The notes under the pieces are model-generated. The model was not told the DNA's origin and searched no databases. It was given only the letters and a program-made list of their open reading frames with translations. A DNA stretch of 64,000 bases from Leptolyngbya ohadii IS1. Lineage in GTDB: Bacteria; Cyanobacteriota; Cyanobacteriia; Elainellales; Elainellaceae. The translations under genes and the position numbers were made by a program. This document shows positions 44,040 through 54,878 of the stretch, piece by piece. How positions within the stretch are numbered: position 1 is the first letter of the stretch; each line of letters begins with the position of its first letter. Where the stretch lies: positions 1,624,530 to 1,688,529 of the forward strand of contig NZ_NKFP01000006.1 in assembly GCF_002215035.1 (NCBI RefSeq), given 5' to 3'.

Positions 44040-45365
44040 ATGGATGAAGCAAAACTGGACGCGCGATCGTCTCAAGGATTAGTGAATCGTGCCGAAGCAG
44101 TCGATCAGCAGTTTGGCGATCGGCAGGAGATTGACACGCAGGGCGGCGATGCGGCAGGGCGAGACATTCATAAGTCTACGATCATTAATATCATTGTGCC
44201 GAGCGGGGAGAACGGCTCCTCTCACCAGGTGATTCAGGAACTTCTGCGAATTTTGGGACAGTCGGACAGTGCCGAAAGTGTGGGTAAAGCCTACCGCAGT
44301 TCACTGCCGCCCGATTCTCAGGTTTGGCGTCCCAGGATAGACAATTCCAGGACAGATCATTCCAGGACAGATCATTCCGAGAAAATGGTGGCGCAGATTC
44401 AGGAGTTTGGCAAACTGTCGGAGTTTGTCGGACGGCTGGTGCAGGATCAAAGCTTGCCCCAGTCCAGTCGTGAGCAGCTAGAAAAGCTGATGCCCCAGGG
44501 TAATCTGCCTGATCCCGTACAGACGATTCAGGAACCTCAGCCCTATTTGCTGGTTGTCCTCGATCCCGATCCGGGAACCGATCGCTTTTTTGCGAATGCC
44601 TGGCTCGTTCCAGATGACACCGTTCAAGATCCGCTGACCCGCTTTGTGCAGCTTGATCTGGCAGAAGATCAGAAGGGAAAATCCTGTTCGCTGGATCAAA
44701 TCTCAGAGGTGATCGGGAAATTTCTGATCCAGAGCGAGGACTATTTAATCGATCGAGGGAATGACAACCATCCGACGATCGAGGTGTTCCTGCCGCGCGA
44801 TTACTTAACCACGAAGGTTGAGTTCTGGGAAATTCTTGACGCAGTGGATGGTACGCCACTTCCGATTGGCACCATGTATTCCGTCCTGGTTCGATCGTAT
44901 GAACGCATCCAGCGTAAGTATTTGCGGCTATATCGCAAGCAGTGGCGGACTCACTGGGATCGCGTAAAGCAAAACCTTGCCGTCATTCCAAGCTGTGAAA
45001 TGTTTGAACCCCTTGATCGGCTGGAAACCTGTAACGAGAGAACGCTCACCGCTAGCCTACAAACAAAACTGGGGTTAAAGTTAACCTGCTCACCCACGGC
45101 AAAACACAAAGAATTCTTCACCTCAATTCTCAAAGCAGCCGTCCCGATCGCCATCTGGTCTCGCAGCAGCCTTCCTGACCTGGCAACTGAAATCGATCTG
45201 TTGCTGACCAGCGGTTCATTGATGCAGCTAATCGATCGCATTCGGCAAAAACGTCAGGAGGCTCCTAGCGACTGTGAGCATCATCTCGGACACCATCTCA
45301 CGATCTTATGGGAAGATATCGATCGATTGCCCCCCATTGCAGAGTTGCAGCAGCCAGGACAATAG
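44040..45365 (+). CDS. VMAP-like protein (vWA-MoxR-associated conflict system component)
   Basis: 441 residues. The N-terminal part carries the segment VDQQFGDRQEIDTQGGDAAG followed by RDIHKSTIINII, a motif also found at the C-terminus of the CHAT protein at 45787 (GGDYAGRDLY). A helical middle region contains a short repeat (SRTDHSRTDHS). The C-terminal ~270 residues (QPYLLVVLDPDPGTDRFF, IEVFLPRDYLTTKVEFWEIL, SVLVRSYERIQRKYLRLYRK) look like the conserved C-terminal domain of VMAP proteins. VMAPs act in three-part NTP-dependent conflict systems with a MoxR AAA+ ATPase and a vWA protein. The next gene starts as a MoxR ATPase but is truncated, so the system is broken here. The VMAP call rests on motif memory and needs a profile search. 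Confidence 0.7.
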   Translation: MDEAKLDARSSQGLVNRAEAVDQQFGDRQEIDTQGGDAAGRDIHKSTIINIIVPSGENGSSHQVIQELLRILGQSDSAESVGKAYRSSLPPDSQVWRPRIDNSRTDHSRTDHSEKMVAQIQEFGKLSEFVGRLVQDQSLPQSSREQLEKLMPQGNLPDPVQTIQEPQPYLLVVLDPDPGTDRFFANAWLVPDDTVQDPLTRFVQLDLAEDQKGKSCSLDQISEVIGKFLIQSEDYLIDRGNDNHPTIEVFLPRDYLTTKVEFWEILDAVDGTPLPIGTMYSVLVRSYERIQRKYLRLYRKQWRTHWDRVKQNLAVIPSCEMFEPLDRLETCNERTLTASLQTKLGLKLTCSPTAKHKEFFTSILKAAVPIAIWSRSSLPDLATEIDLLLTSGSLMQLIDRIRQKRQEAPSDCEHHLGHHLTILWEDIDRLPPIAELQQPGQ

Positions 45366-45390
45366 GACTTGTGAGCTTAAAGACTTTAAT

Positions 45391-45429
45391 TTGAACCTGT
45401 GATTTGAACCTGTGATTTGAACCTGTGAT
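45391..45429. repeat. Perfect 13-bp tandem repeat, three copies
   Basis: TTGAACCTGTGAT is repeated three times without mismatch between the VMAP-like gene and the MoxR fragment, 18 bp before the latter's ATG. Confidence 0.85.
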
Positions 45430-45447
45430 TTAAGTTAGGGATAGCGC

Positions 45448-45816
45448 ATGGATTCTGGAAACGATTGGCGGATATTTCAGGGAACGGGGCAACCCCACGA
45501 CGGCATTGATCTATTGCCTGCTCCTCCAAGCTGGCGGCAGTTTGGTCATACGGCTAAAATTCCTGAGGAATCGTTTATTGATGCCCGCTACTATGACGCA
45601 ACCCGAACAACGCTGCGGGGACAATCTTTTCGCATTGCTGCGGATCAGTCCGATCTGGTGAACGTGGTAAACGCTGCTCTCTATCTGAGGCGACCGCTGC
45701 TGATTACGGGCAAACCGGGAACCGGGAAAACTTCGCTGGCGTATGCCGTTGCCCATGAGTTGAAGCTGGGTCCGGTGTTGCTCTGGTCAATTACGGCACG
45801 ATCGACGCGTGTCTGA
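45448..45816 (+). pseudogene. MoxR-type AAA+ ATPase, 5' fragment
   Basis: 122 residues covering only the start of a MoxR ATPase: a leader (DWRIFQGTGQPHDGI), Walker A GKPGTGKTSLAYAV (about 88-101), and the beginning of the next block (GPVLLWSITARST, where intact relatives continue with a SRSTL-type strand and ~200 more residues). The frame ends abruptly at RV-stop. The sequence then runs directly into the 3' end of the oppositely oriented CHAT gene, so the rest of the ATPase and any vWA gene are lost. It would have followed the VMAP-like gene by 82 bp. Confidence 0.8.
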
Positions 45817-46674
45817 ATCAGGGGAGCGATCGCCCTGATACAAATCCCGCCCGGCATAGTCACCGCCCCCCGTGTTAATCGTTGTTTGGTTGCCAAAGTG
45901 CTGCGTGACCGACCTGGCATTATTAATAAAGCCCTGGGAATTTTGGGCATTGGTGATAGGACGATTGGTGACATCAGAACGATCGCTCTTTGGTTGGGAT
46001 TTGGGCTGAACGACTGGAGTTTGAGAATTTGGGGTCGCGGATGGTTCAGACTTGGCGTTTGGTTCAGGCTCCACCGTCAGCTTTCGGCTCACCCATTCTG
46101 CATCGCTGTCGGGCTTGATCTTTAGCTGCGGCTTAGAAGACTCTGGAATACTTCTCAGATCCAGCGAAGCACAGCCGATTTCAAACGCAGCCTCGATCGC
46201 TCGCCCCGCTCCCAATGCAGTATAAAATCCTTTGGCAAATTCGATCGCAGCTCGATCGCCGATCGCCTGATTCATGCCAATCACATAGCGAATGTGTTGA
46301 TTAATTGCCTCAGCCTGAACCTCCGAGTAGCAGGCATTCAGCAGCACGCACTCCACCGTATCCGCAAACAGCTTAAACCAGCGGGCCAGAGCCTCCGTGC
46401 CCACCAGCGATTGCTTGCCCGTGTCATCCTCCAGCACCAGACCTGACTCGCCCGCACCATGCCCCGAAAAATGCACAATCTGCGGCGAAACATGCAGCAT
46501 TTCATCCCGCAAATCGTTAACCCGCACCGCGAACTTAGGAATTAGCTCAAAACGATCGCGATAATTTGCCTGTCTCAGTGCAGCCTCGATTTCCCGGATT
46601 TCTTCTCCCAAACGTAGCGGTTGAGTGTCCTTTGGATTGGCAGCAAGCAGCAGAATTTTAATCGGTTCTGTCAC
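45787..46674 (-). CDS. CHAT-domain peptidase with truncated C-terminus
   Basis: 295 residues. CHAT domain (about 1-185) with His72 (HFSGHGAGES) and Cys115 (LLNACYSEVQ). A Ser/Pro/Lys-rich linker (EPNAKSEPSATPNSQTPVVQ) leads to FINNARSVTQHFGNQTTINT and GGGDYAGRDLYQ, a segment also present at the start of the VMAP-like protein. It normally introduces another domain. Here it is followed by ~14 unrelated residues (DSDTRRSCRN) read from the antisense of the MoxR fragment, overlapping it by ~30 bp. The C-terminal partner domain was therefore lost at the joint near 45808. It lies 51 bp downstream of an NTPase-WD40 gene on the same strand, so it is probably the last gene of that run. Confidence 0.87.
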   Translation of the reverse strand: MTEPIKILLLAANPKDTQPLRLGEEIREIEAALRQANYRDRFELIPKFAVRVNDLRDEMLHVSPQIVHFSGHGAGESGLVLEDDTGKQSLVGTEALARWFKLFADTVECVLLNACYSEVQAEAINQHIRYVIGMNQAIGDRAAIEFAKGFYTALGAGRAIEAAFEIGCASLDLRSIPESSKPQLKIKPDSDAEWVSRKLTVEPEPNAKSEPSATPNSQTPVVQPKSQPKSDRSDVTNRPITNAQNSQGFINNARSVTQHFGNQTTINTGGGDYAGRDLYQGDRSPDSDTRRSCRN

Positions 46675-46725
46675 AGGCTTTTCACTGAATAAAGCGACAC
46701 TTTATTCTAAACCTCAATTTTGAGC

Positions 46726-49700
46726 CTATTCGCAAAATGGCTGTTCCTGATTGAGTTGGAGATTAGCGCTGCGATAGTCCTGAATCTGTTTGCATCCCCG
46801 CTTCGCCAGGTCATCAAAACTCAATATTTCACCGATATTCCAAACCTTTACGGTTTCGTCAAAGCTGGTAGAGGCGATCGTTTTGCCATCCGGATTGAAG
46901 CTAATATCCTTGACCTGATCGGTATGTCCTAATAAAGTTCGGAGGCTGAAGTCTTGCTCTTCTTGGCTACTGCTGTTTGATCGCTGAGATAACTTTTCCA
47001 GTGAAGCTCGATCAACGTTCCACAGCTTTATTGTGCCGTCTTCGCTAACCGAAGCGAGCAATTGACCGTTAGGGCTAAACTGAACTCGCCAAATCGACTG
47101 CCGATGTCCTGTGAGTGTTGCGATCGGCTGATCCTGCTGATCTTTCCATTGCCATACTCGAACGCTGCCATCCTCACTTCCCGTTGCCAGCAGTTCCCCA
47201 TCCGGACTGAACACCACACTCAACACTTCTACAACCTGAGCGGGTGCCTGTTGCGGAAGCGTTGCCAGCGGATCAGGCTTAACTTTCTTACCTTCGATCG
47301 CCCAGAGCTTCACAGTTCCGTCCGTACTCGCCGTTGCCAACACTCGATTATCAGGGCTGAACGCAATGCCCCAGACTCGACCTGAAGGATGGGCGTGAAT
47401 CTCGGAACGAAACGAGCCATCCCCATTCCAGAGCCGCACCCAACCATTAATATCGCCTGCCGCAATGATTTGTCCATTTGGGCTAAACCGGGCTGCTAAA
47501 TAGGCTTGTCCTTTATTGGGTTCAGGGCAATTCTGCCGCTCAAGACATAATATCTGGCTGCTGCCGTCGCTGAGGTTCCATAACCTGACGGTAGAATCGG
47601 CGCTAGCGGAGACCAGTTTTTGATTGTTTGAACTAAAGCTGAGGGAAAAGACTGTATTGCGATGTCCTTTCAGTTCATCCTTCAGGTTGCCCTGGTCATC
47701 CCATAAAAAGATTGAGCTTTTAGGATACTCACCGCCTGCGGCTGCAAACTGTTGTCCATTAGGACTATATTGCCCCGTCCAGAGCAGAGACCGTCCCCAC
47801 ATCGCATCGATCGGGCTACCGCTAAGCGTCCAGAGTCTCACCGTTTTGTCCCAGCTTCCTGAAATCAGCCTTTGGCGATCGGAGCCGATACTGAGGTCTG
47901 AAACGACGCTGGTATGACCTTGCAAAATTTTCATCGGAACGATATCAAACGCCTGAAGCCGAGAACTGACGCCTGCCAGCTTTCTGTCCTGATTAGGGCG
48001 GATACGCCACAGCCTGATGCGATAGTCTTCTCCGGCTGAGATTAGAGTTTTTCCGTCTTGGCTAAACTGAATCGATCGAATGGCACCCTTATGGGCATTC
48101 TCTACGTCAACCAGCGCTAAATAGGGAATTCTGCGGCTATCTTCCGTTCTGTCTCTACCAGCATTCTGCGCTGCATTGCTTCCTTGGGGAGAGATTGTAC
48201 TGATATCCCATAGCTTGATGTGACCAAAGATATCACCGACTGCAATCACAGGATGGGTTTCACTGAAGCGAATTTCGTTGACGGACAGTTCATTATTAAT
48301 TTCTCCTAAAAACTTCCCATCGGCAGTGAAGAAGCGAATTTTTCCATCGTTTCCCCCTGCGGCGATCGTTCTACCGTCAGGGCTAAACCGAACCACTGCC
48401 ACATTGGTTCCACCTCCTGACGAGTTTTGAGACATTGGAAAAATAATTTGAGAGGTTGGGTTTTGCTGCTCTACATCCCACAGCCGCACCTTGCCCCCGG
48501 TTTCACTGCTATTGGTCTCGCCCGAAACCAGGGTTTTGCCATCCGGGCTGATGCTAAGGCTTTTCACGCTGGCGTCGCTACCCGTTAACGTTTTCCGCAG
48601 ACTGCCATCGAGATTCCAGAGTCTAATGGTGTTGTCCGCACTGCCGGAAATAAGGGTTTTGCCATCGGGACTGAAGACAAGACTCAGGATCGTATCCTGA
48701 TGTTGCTGCTGTGGATCATCGAAGACTCGGATTAACCTGCCATCCGGTTGCCAGAGTCGAATCGTTTTATCTGCCCCGGCTGAAGCAATCAGTCCCTCTC
48801 CATTGACACTTACAGCCATGATTCTGGCGGTATGCCCTTTCAGGCGGTTAAACTCCCCCAGGTTATAGACTGCCTGCCCTAACGCCGATCGCACCACATC
48901 CTGACTACTGCGATCGGTTGTGGGAAGGTTCTTGAGCTTTTGGACGGCTTGTAGGGCTTCAACCAGGGCATCTAACCCCTGATTAGAAACAAAGGCACCC
49001 TGCGAAAGGGCTGCAAAGGCACGAGTATCGCTTTGCCTTGCCTGCTTTGAGTATTGCCATGCGATGAAAAATAAAATTAATGAAAGAACCGTTGTTGAAG
49101 CCAGGACAATATTTCCGAATCTGATTCGACGCTGCGCTTTTCGGGCTGCATCTGCCAGGAGCTGGTTGGCTTGCTTTTCGGCTTCCAGTGCCTTACGGTT
49201 CTGTTCCGCTTCAAAGTCCTTTTGCATTTCCCGCTGTTTCAGTTCCTCACTGGCAGCCAGGAAACGATAATCGTCGGTGTCTAGCTTCTTGCCCTTAATC
49301 CAGGTCTGAGCATCCTCTAACGCCTTCCCCCGCAGGAGACGGGATTCATCCTGATCGCCGGACTCTACCCAGGCTTTCAAGGGTTTGCTGTAGGGGCACA
49401 GAACGGCAAATTCGCGATCGAGCCACTCCTGATTAAAAACGGCGGCGTAGATGGGGTTATAGACCTCTAGCGCATCCCCACGTCGAATCACTAAACCCGT
49501 GAGCTGGAGATCGAGCTGTTCGGTGCTGCCGTCTGCTAGAAGTCCTTCAGGGCGGAGTACCTGCTGATAGAGGTCGAGCAGCAGCCCCACTTTCCCGCCG
49601 CTATAGAGCAACAGCCGATCCTGAACCGTTCTGAGGTGGGAGGGTTCGTCCTGCGATGCCCAGTGGTCAATGATCTGGGTTTGTACAAGCTGCTGTAACC

Positions 49701-50514
49701 ATTCGGCTTCCTGCCCGGCTGGAATTTGCGAATCAGCTGTGCTGACCAGCTTGCAGAGCTTCTGGGTGAGAAATGGCTGTCCGCCCGTCCAATGGAGAAT
49801 TTGTCGCAGCAGCTCCTCAGGAGAACTGGTTTTAGCCGTCAGACCGGGAAGAAGAGGTTGGCTTTCTGCAAACTGAAAACTGGTGAGCGCAATCCCACGA
49901 CCAATATTAAAGGGGGTGCGACGTTTATCTTGAATCAGGTTCGCAGGGCTGGCAACACCCAGCAGCGTAAAGGTAATGCGGCGATAGTCGGGTTTGTCGG
50001 CACGGTTGTTATAGCAGTCCCGAATTACCACAAAGAAATCATCGACATTAAAAGGCAGACCTAAGATGCTATCAATTTCGTCGATGAAAATGACGATCGA
50101 GTCAGGAACAAGTTTAAGCAGCACCTCTTCAATGAAGCGGCTAAATCGCTGAACGTGCGACAGAAGGCTAAGACTATTCCACCAGACTTCTAAATCAAAC
50201 TGCTCATCGAGATCCAGGCTACTGGCAATACTGTCGATCATGCCTGCATACCACTGCTCTGGGGTAATGTCTCCGGTGCCAATGCTGGTAATGTCGATCG
50301 ACACACAGGCAACGCCTTCCTCCTGCAATCGCTGCATGGTTTGCACCCGCAAGCTGGATTTTCCCACCTGCCGCGATGAGAGAACATAGCAAAACTCTCC
50401 CGCCTTTAACCCTGCATACAAATCGGCGTCTGCCTGTCGATGAACGTAGGTGGGTGCATCACCGGGCAAACTGCCGCCAACTTGATAGCTATAGGTCGGA
50501 GAAAGAGCTGCCAT
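46726..50514 (-). CDS. AAA-like NTPase with membrane helix and 14 WD40 repeats
   Basis: 1,262 residues. The NTPase (about 5-375) has [15 protein letters not shown], Walker [11 protein letters not shown], Walker [12 protein letters not shown] and [17 protein letters not shown] membrane helix ([20 protein letters not shown], about 465-485) is followed by a helical linker ([13 protein letters not shown]). Fourteen WD40 repeats (from ~558) suggest two propellers, ending in [15 protein letters not shown]. Unlike the protein at 34105 the repeats are divergent, implying long-standing structural selection. The upstream NTPase-WD40 gene ends 65 bp away on the same strand, and a CHAT gene begins 51 bp after its stop. 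It is probably an NTP-dependent sensor working with that CHAT peptidase (inference). Confidence 0.88.
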   Translation of the reverse strand: MAALSPTYSYQVGGSLPGDAPTYVHRQADADLYAGLKAGEFCYVLSSRQVGKSSLRVQTMQRLQEEGVACVSIDITSIGTGDITPEQWYAGMIDSIASSLDLDEQFDLEVWWNSLSLLSHVQRFSRFIEEVLLKLVPDSIVIFIDEIDSILGLPFNVDDFFVVIRDCYNNRADKPDYRRITFTLLGVASPANLIQDKRRTPFNIGRGIALTSFQFAESQPLLPGLTAKTSSPEELLRQILHWTGGQPFLTQKLCKLVSTADSQIPAGQEAEWLQQLVQTQIIDHWASQDEPSHLRTVQDRLLLYSGGKVGLLLDLYQQVLRPEGLLADGSTEQLDLQLTGLVIRRGDALEVYNPIYAAVFNQEWLDREFAVLCPYSKPLKAWVESGDQDESRLLRGKALEDAQTWIKGKKLDTDDYRFLAASEELKQREMQKDFEAEQNRKALEAEKQANQLLADAARKAQRRIRFGNIVLASTTVLSLILFFIAWQYSKQARQSDTRAFAALSQGAFVSNQGLDALVEALQAVQKLKNLPTTDRSSQDVVRSALGQAVYNLGEFNRLKGHTARIMAVSVNGEGLIASAGADKTIRLWQPDGRLIRVFDDPQQQHQDTILSLVFSPDGKTLISGSADNTIRLWNLDGSLRKTLTGSDASVKSLSISPDGKTLVSGETNSSETGGKVRLWDVEQQNPTSQIIFPMSQNSSGGGTNVAVVRFSPDGRTIAAGGNDGKIRFFTADGKFLGEINNELSVNEIRFSETHPVIAVGDIFGHIKLWDISTISPQGSNAAQNAGRDRTEDSRRIPYLALVDVENAHKGAIRSIQFSQDGKTLISAGEDYRIRLWRIRPNQDRKLAGVSSRLQAFDIVPMKILQGHTSVVSDLSIGSDRQRLISGSWDKTVRLWTLSGSPIDAMWGRSLLWTGQYSPNGQQFAAAGGEYPKSSIFLWDDQGNLKDELKGHRNTVFSLSFSSNNQKLVSASADSTVRLWNLSDGSSQILCLERQNCPEPNKGQAYLAARFSPNGQIIAAGDINGWVRLWNGDGSFRSEIHAHPSGRVWGIAFSPDNRVLATASTDGTVKLWAIEGKKVKPDPLATLPQQAPAQVVEVLSVVFSPDGELLATGSEDGSVRVWQWKDQQDQPIATLTGHRQSIWRVQFSPNGQLLASVSEDGTIKLWNVDRASLEKLSQRSNSSSQEEQDFSLRTLLGHTDQVKDISFNPDGKTIASTSFDETVKVWNIGEILSFDDLAKRGCKQIQDYRSANLQLNQEQPFCE

Positions 50515-50531
50515 AGAAGTTCAGAACTCAA

Positions 50532-50555
50532 TGGGTAGACATTTGGGTAGACATT
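50532..50555. repeat. Perfect 12-bp tandem repeat, two copies
   Basis: TGGGTAGACATT is present twice head to tail in the 65-bp gap between two NTPase-WD40 genes. Confidence 0.75.
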
Positions 50556-50579
50556 AGCGAGGGGTGCATTGGCAGGAAC

Positions 50580-53500
50580 TCAAGGTTCACAAATCTTACG
50601 ATCCTGCTGGCTCACCGTGAAACTATTTTCCAAATAGGGACGGAGACGGGTACAAGCACGTTCCAACAGGGTTTCTAACGGGTCGATGCGCCATACTGCA
50701 ATGGTACTATTCTGCCCAGATCGGACAGGAGATCGAATCACAACCAGGCGACTCCAGTCAGGATTCAATGCCAGGCGTGTCCAGGCGGGATTACTGATAT
50801 CCGCGCCTTCGTACTGGGCAATCTGACGACCCTGTAAGTCCCAAATGCGGGTTGTGCCATCGGTTGTGCCACTGGTAGCCAGCAGGCTACCGTCCGCGTT
50901 AAACAGAACCTGAGCCACGTTCCCCTGATGTCCTTCCAGGGCATGGACCTGTTTGCCCTGAAAATCCCAAATTCGCACAATGCCGTCCTGCCCACTCGTC
51001 GCCAGCCGATCGCCGCTGGGGTTAAAGGTCATCCAGCTAAAGGAGTTCCGCTCCACCTCCAGTTTGACCGGCTCTTGTCCCTGCAAGTTCCACAGCCGAA
51101 TCATGCCGTCCTCTCCACGGGTTGCAATTAGGTCTCCTTTGGGACTAAACTCGACTGCCAAAATCGGCTTCTGGTGTTCATTAAAAGTGCCCAGTTGATT
51201 GCCCTGTAAGTCCCAGAGTCGAGCCGTTTTATCCATACTGCCCGTCACCAGCCGATCGCCTGCGGCATTAAAAGCCAGGGAAGTCACCGTTCCCCCATGT
51301 CCCTTAAAGGCAACAATCGGCTTTCCTGCCAAATCCCAAAGCTGCGCCGTACCATCCTCCCCCGCCGTTGCAAGGCGATCGCCTGTCGGATTAAATGCGG
51401 CATACTCAACTCGCTGATGCGGCGTCTGAATTTTGGTTAATAGGCTTCCCTGCAAATCCCAGATGCGAACCGTGTTGTTTTCCCCAATCGTGGCAAACCG
51501 ATCGCCCCTGGCATTAAAAATAATCCTGGGAGACTTCCCCTGCTCCGGTCGAATCACCTTCAGCGGTTTTCCCTCCACATCCCAGATGCGAACCGTGCCG
51601 TCTTCCCCGGAACTTACAAGGCGATCGCCGCTGGGGCTAAAGGTAGCCTGCCTCACCTTGCCCTGATGCCCTTTCAATTGGAACAGCTCATTCTTTTGCA
51701 TACTCCATAGACGCACGGTTCTCCGATCGCTGGTTGCCAGCACATTCCCATTAGGGCTAAATGCCAAGCTCTTAATCCGATCGCCGTGCCCTCGCAGGGT
51801 GGACACTTCATTCCCCTGAAGATCCCATAGACGAACCGTATAATCCGTGCCGCTGGCGGCAACCTGATCCTCCGCTGCGTTAAATGCAACTAAACTCACA
51901 ACTCCCTGATGTCCCTTCAGGAAGGTAATTTGATTGCCGCGCCGATCCCAAATTCGAGCCGTGCCATCCTCCGAGCTAGTTACAAGATACTTCCCAGTCG
52001 GGCTGAACGCTACATAGTTGACCTTACGCTGATGTCCGACAAAGGAAGCCAGAAATCTGCCCTGTAAATTCCAGAGCTGCGCTGTATTGTCCTCCGAGCC
52101 AGTGGCAACTTGGGTTTTATCGGAACTAAGTGTCACCCAGGTAATGGGTTTTTCGTGTCCAATAAAGTCGATTAACCGATTGCCCGCAAAATTCCAGCGC
52201 TGCAACAATCCATCTCCACTGCGAGCTAAAAAATGTTCTCCCGGCAGCATTAGCAGTTGGGCAATCGAACTGGAGTAAACCTTCAGCTTCTTGATCGACT
52301 GTCCCTGCAAATTCCAAACGTAGACATTTCCTGTCCTGTCCCCCGTCACCACGCGATCGCCGCTGGATGAGAATGCCACCTGGGTCAGTTGGTTCGGATG
52401 TCCTTTGAGCAGCGCAAGCTGTTTTCCCTGAAGATCCCAAATTCGGGCAGTCCCGTCTTCACCACCCGTCACAATCAACTTGCCATTGGGACTAAATGCC
52501 GCAGCGGTTACGCTTCCTGTATGCCTTGCCAGCGTTGCCAGCAGATTGCCCTTCAAATCCCACAGTTGCGCCGTGCCGTCCTCGCTGCCAAAGACCACGC
52601 GATCGCCCGCCGGATTAAAGGCAAACTGGGTAATGCTGTCTTTCCCCTGTGCTTCTAGCCGGGTTTCCTGGATCGTGTCGAGGCTGCTTTGCAGTGCCAA
52701 CAGCGGACCCGTTGCCGGATAGTCCTGGAGCTTTTGAATTTGGTGGCTCTTCAGTAAAGATTCCAGAGATTGCCCGTCTCGTAGCGCAGCCAGCAGGCTT
52801 TCTGTTTGCTGAAGCGGAAATTGTCTGAGGACTTTACCGCTCGCCTGCTCGAATACCGTTGCACTTTTAGCCAGATCAAGATCTTTTCGGGCGACCTTGA
52901 CTTCTTGCCTGCCCCACCCGACAAATCCAAACGCTGCAAATACGGCTAATCCGGCAACGATATAGCTTTTCGTCCGAATTCGCTGTCCCTCACACACCGC
53001 TTCTTTGAGTTCCTGTTCTGCCTTTTGGCGGGCTGTGTTCAGAATTTCGTTTGCCTGTTCCTGCGCCTGTAATCTCTGCTTAACCTGCTGTCTGTCCAGT
53101 TCCTCGCTGTATCTCAAAAACTGGTAGTCTCGATCGCTCAGACTCTTTCCTGCCGCCCATGCCTGGGCATCTGCGAGTGCCTGTCCCCGCAGCAAGCGCG
53201 AATCATCCTGACAGCCCGATTCGACCCAGGCATTAAAGGTTTCTGCGTAGGGACGCAAAGCGGCAAGCTCCTGCTCCACCCACTTTGAGTCAAAGACGGC
53301 AGCGTAGATCGGATTGTAAACGCGCAGTTTGCCTTCCTGACGCATCACCAATCCCGATAGCCGCAGTTCCATTTGCTCCAGGCTATCATCGGCTGGGATA
53401 CCGCCCTGCTGGAGGATATGCTGATAGATCCCAAGTAATCGCCCGGTTCGCTGCGCGTTGCTGTACAAAATTCGATTGCGAATTGTCTTTAAATGCTCCG

Positions 53501-54365
53501 GTTCATCCTGCACTTCCCAGCGATCGATCAAACCCTGTTGCAGCAGACCGCCGATCCAGCCAATCTCCGCACCCGCTGCCACCGGAAACTTTGAGTTCAG
53601 CACCATCTGGCAAATCTTCTGCGTCAAAAAGGGCTGTCCCCCTGTCCATCCCAGAATTTCTCGCAGCACCGCTTGTGGATTTTCGGCTTTGGTTGCCAGT
53701 CCCGGCAGTAATGGCTCCGCTTCATTTAAGCTAAACCCCGTGAGTTCGATCGCCCGTCCCACATTAAACGGGGTACGTTGCTTGTCCTGAATCAGATCTG
53801 AAGGAGTTGCCACACCCAGCAGCGCAAAGGTTAAACGACGATAGGCTGAATCGCGGGCACGATTGTTATAGCAGTCGCGAATGCCGGCAAAAAAATCATC
53901 AATACTAAATGGCAGACTCAGAACGCTATCAATTTCGTCAACAAAGATGATGATCGGCTGCTGAACGTTTTTAAGTAGAACTTCCCTCAAAAACTTATTG
54001 AACTTTTGCACCGGAGAAAGCAGGGAATGATGATTCCACCAGTCGGAAGAGTCAAACGTATCGTACAGCTCAAAATTGTTAATCAGGGTATCAATTACGC
54101 CAAAGTACCACTGCTCCGGCGTAATGCCCGTTGTGCCAATACTGGTAATGTCGATCGTGGCGCAGGCAGTTCCTTCCCCTCGAAGTCGCTGCTCTGTGCG
54201 AACCCGCAAACTGGATTTACCCATCTGTCGGGCGTTCAGGACGTAGCAAAATTCCCCTTTTTTGAGTTCTGCATACAGGTCATTATCAGCCTGCCGGGGT
54301 ACATAGGTCGGTGCATCGGGTGGAAGACTGCCGCCAACTTGATAAGCCGAGGACGAAAGGAACAC
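50580..54365 (-). CDS. AAA-like NTPase with membrane helix and about 16 WD40 repeats
   Basis: About 1,261 residues from GTG 54365. The open frame extends to 54488, but its first 41 residues are antisense-like remnant sequence. The chosen GTG has GGGAG eight bases upstream and gives [19 protein letters not shown], matching the paralogue at 34105. NTPase motifs are Walker [11 protein letters not shown] and Walker [13 protein letters not shown] membrane helix ([17 protein letters not shown], about 460-478) separates it from ~16 WD40 repeats (from ~575) ending [13 protein letters not shown]. Blades often carry GDRV or GDRL turns and QLWDL or RIWDL ends. It is part of a same-strand series of NTPase-WD40 and CHAT genes. 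Confidence 0.87.
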   Translation of the reverse strand: MFLSSSAYQVGGSLPPDAPTYVPRQADNDLYAELKKGEFCYVLNARQMGKSSLRVRTEQRLRGEGTACATIDITSIGTTGITPEQWYFGVIDTLINNFELYDTFDSSDWWNHHSLLSPVQKFNKFLREVLLKNVQQPIIIFVDEIDSVLSLPFSIDDFFAGIRDCYNNRARDSAYRRLTFALLGVATPSDLIQDKQRTPFNVGRAIELTGFSLNEAEPLLPGLATKAENPQAVLREILGWTGGQPFLTQKICQMVLNSKFPVAAGAEIGWIGGLLQQGLIDRWEVQDEPEHLKTIRNRILYSNAQRTGRLLGIYQHILQQGGIPADDSLEQMELRLSGLVMRQEGKLRVYNPIYAAVFDSKWVEQELAALRPYAETFNAWVESGCQDDSRLLRGQALADAQAWAAGKSLSDRDYQFLRYSEELDRQQVKQRLQAQEQANEILNTARQKAEQELKEAVCEGQRIRTKSYIVAGLAVFAAFGFVGWGRQEVKVARKDLDLAKSATVFEQASGKVLRQFPLQQTESLLAALRDGQSLESLLKSHQIQKLQDYPATGPLLALQSSLDTIQETRLEAQGKDSITQFAFNPAGDRVVFGSEDGTAQLWDLKGNLLATLARHTGSVTAAAFSPNGKLIVTGGEDGTARIWDLQGKQLALLKGHPNQLTQVAFSSSGDRVVTGDRTGNVYVWNLQGQSIKKLKVYSSSIAQLLMLPGEHFLARSGDGLLQRWNFAGNRLIDFIGHEKPITWVTLSSDKTQVATGSEDNTAQLWNLQGRFLASFVGHQRKVNYVAFSPTGKYLVTSSEDGTARIWDRRGNQITFLKGHQGVVSLVAFNAAEDQVAASGTDYTVRLWDLQGNEVSTLRGHGDRIKSLAFSPNGNVLATSDRRTVRLWSMQKNELFQLKGHQGKVRQATFSPSGDRLVSSGEDGTVRIWDVEGKPLKVIRPEQGKSPRIIFNARGDRFATIGENNTVRIWDLQGSLLTKIQTPHQRVEYAAFNPTGDRLATAGEDGTAQLWDLAGKPIVAFKGHGGTVTSLAFNAAGDRLVTGSMDKTARLWDLQGNQLGTFNEHQKPILAVEFSPKGDLIATRGEDGMIRLWNLQGQEPVKLEVERNSFSWMTFNPSGDRLATSGQDGIVRIWDFQGKQVHALEGHQGNVAQVLFNADGSLLATSGTTDGTTRIWDLQGRQIAQYEGADISNPAWTRLALNPDWSRLVVIRSPVRSGQNSTIAVWRIDPLETLLERACTRLRPYLENSFTVSQQDRKICEP

Positions 54366-54471
54366 AATGGCACTCCCTGTTGTTCTATTAGTTTTTGTTA
54401 GAAGTAGATGGAGCAGAAACGAAACAATCAGCAAAAACGGAACAATCAGGGCTAAACCCTTCCAGGGCGAT

Positions 54472-54529
54472 CGGCAAACTGCCGCCAACTCGATAAAGGG
54501 TAGGCTGTGGGGCTGAAAGACTCACTCAT
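54472..54529 (-). pseudogene. N-terminal remnant of another NTPase-WD40 gene
   Basis: An ATG at 54529 begins MSESFSPTA and, after a frameshift, LYRVGGSLP, the conserved start of the AAA-like family (YQVGGSLP). Nothing further is preserved. It accounts for the odd upstream extension of the open frame at 50580-54488. Confidence 0.5.
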
Positions 54530-54588
54530 GGGACACACTCACTCGTAGAACACACTCACTTATGGAACACACTTACTTATAGAACACA
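54521..54588. repeat. Tandem 17-bp repeat, four copies
   Basis: CTCACTCATGGGACACA, CTCACTCGTAGAACACA, CTCACTTATGGAACACA and CTTACTTATAGAACACA run head to tail between the lipoprotein stop and the next NTPase-WD40 gene. Confidence 0.85.
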
Positions 54589-54608
54589 AAAAAGGGGTGG
54601 GAAAAATT

Positions 54609-54878
54609 TCAAGACCTTGTTGCAGGCTGGGGGGGAGCGGCGGGCTCGGAGGGCGATCGATCTGGCTGCTCCTCAGTCTCCGGGGTGGGCAGACTTGCTC
54701 CTGGTTTTACCGCAGAAGATGGAACCGGCGATATTGTTGGAGCGGATCGCTGGGTCTGTTGCTCGGTTGACTGTTCAATTGGAGTAGGAGGCGATTTTTG
54801 GTCGCAAGCCACGATCGATCCGGATAGGACAATGGTGGTCATCCAGACCGATGCTCCTCTACGAATTGTCATCCTCAT
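54609..54878 (-). CDS. Small Pro-rich lipoprotein
   Basis: 89 residues. A signal sequence with lipobox (VLSGSIVAC) places a lipid-modified Cys near residue 25. The mature chain is low-complexity and rich in Pro, Ser, Thr, Glu and Gln ([20 protein letters not shown]), so it is probably disordered in the periplasm or on the outer membrane. The ATG overlaps the stop of the upstream NTPase-WD40 gene (ATGA), which implies coupled translation and a functional link. No family recognised. Confidence 0.75.
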   Translation of the reverse strand: MRMTIRRGASVWMTTIVLSGSIVACDQKSPPTPIEQSTEQQTQRSAPTISPVPSSAVKPGASLPTPETEEQPDRSPSEPAAPPQPATRS

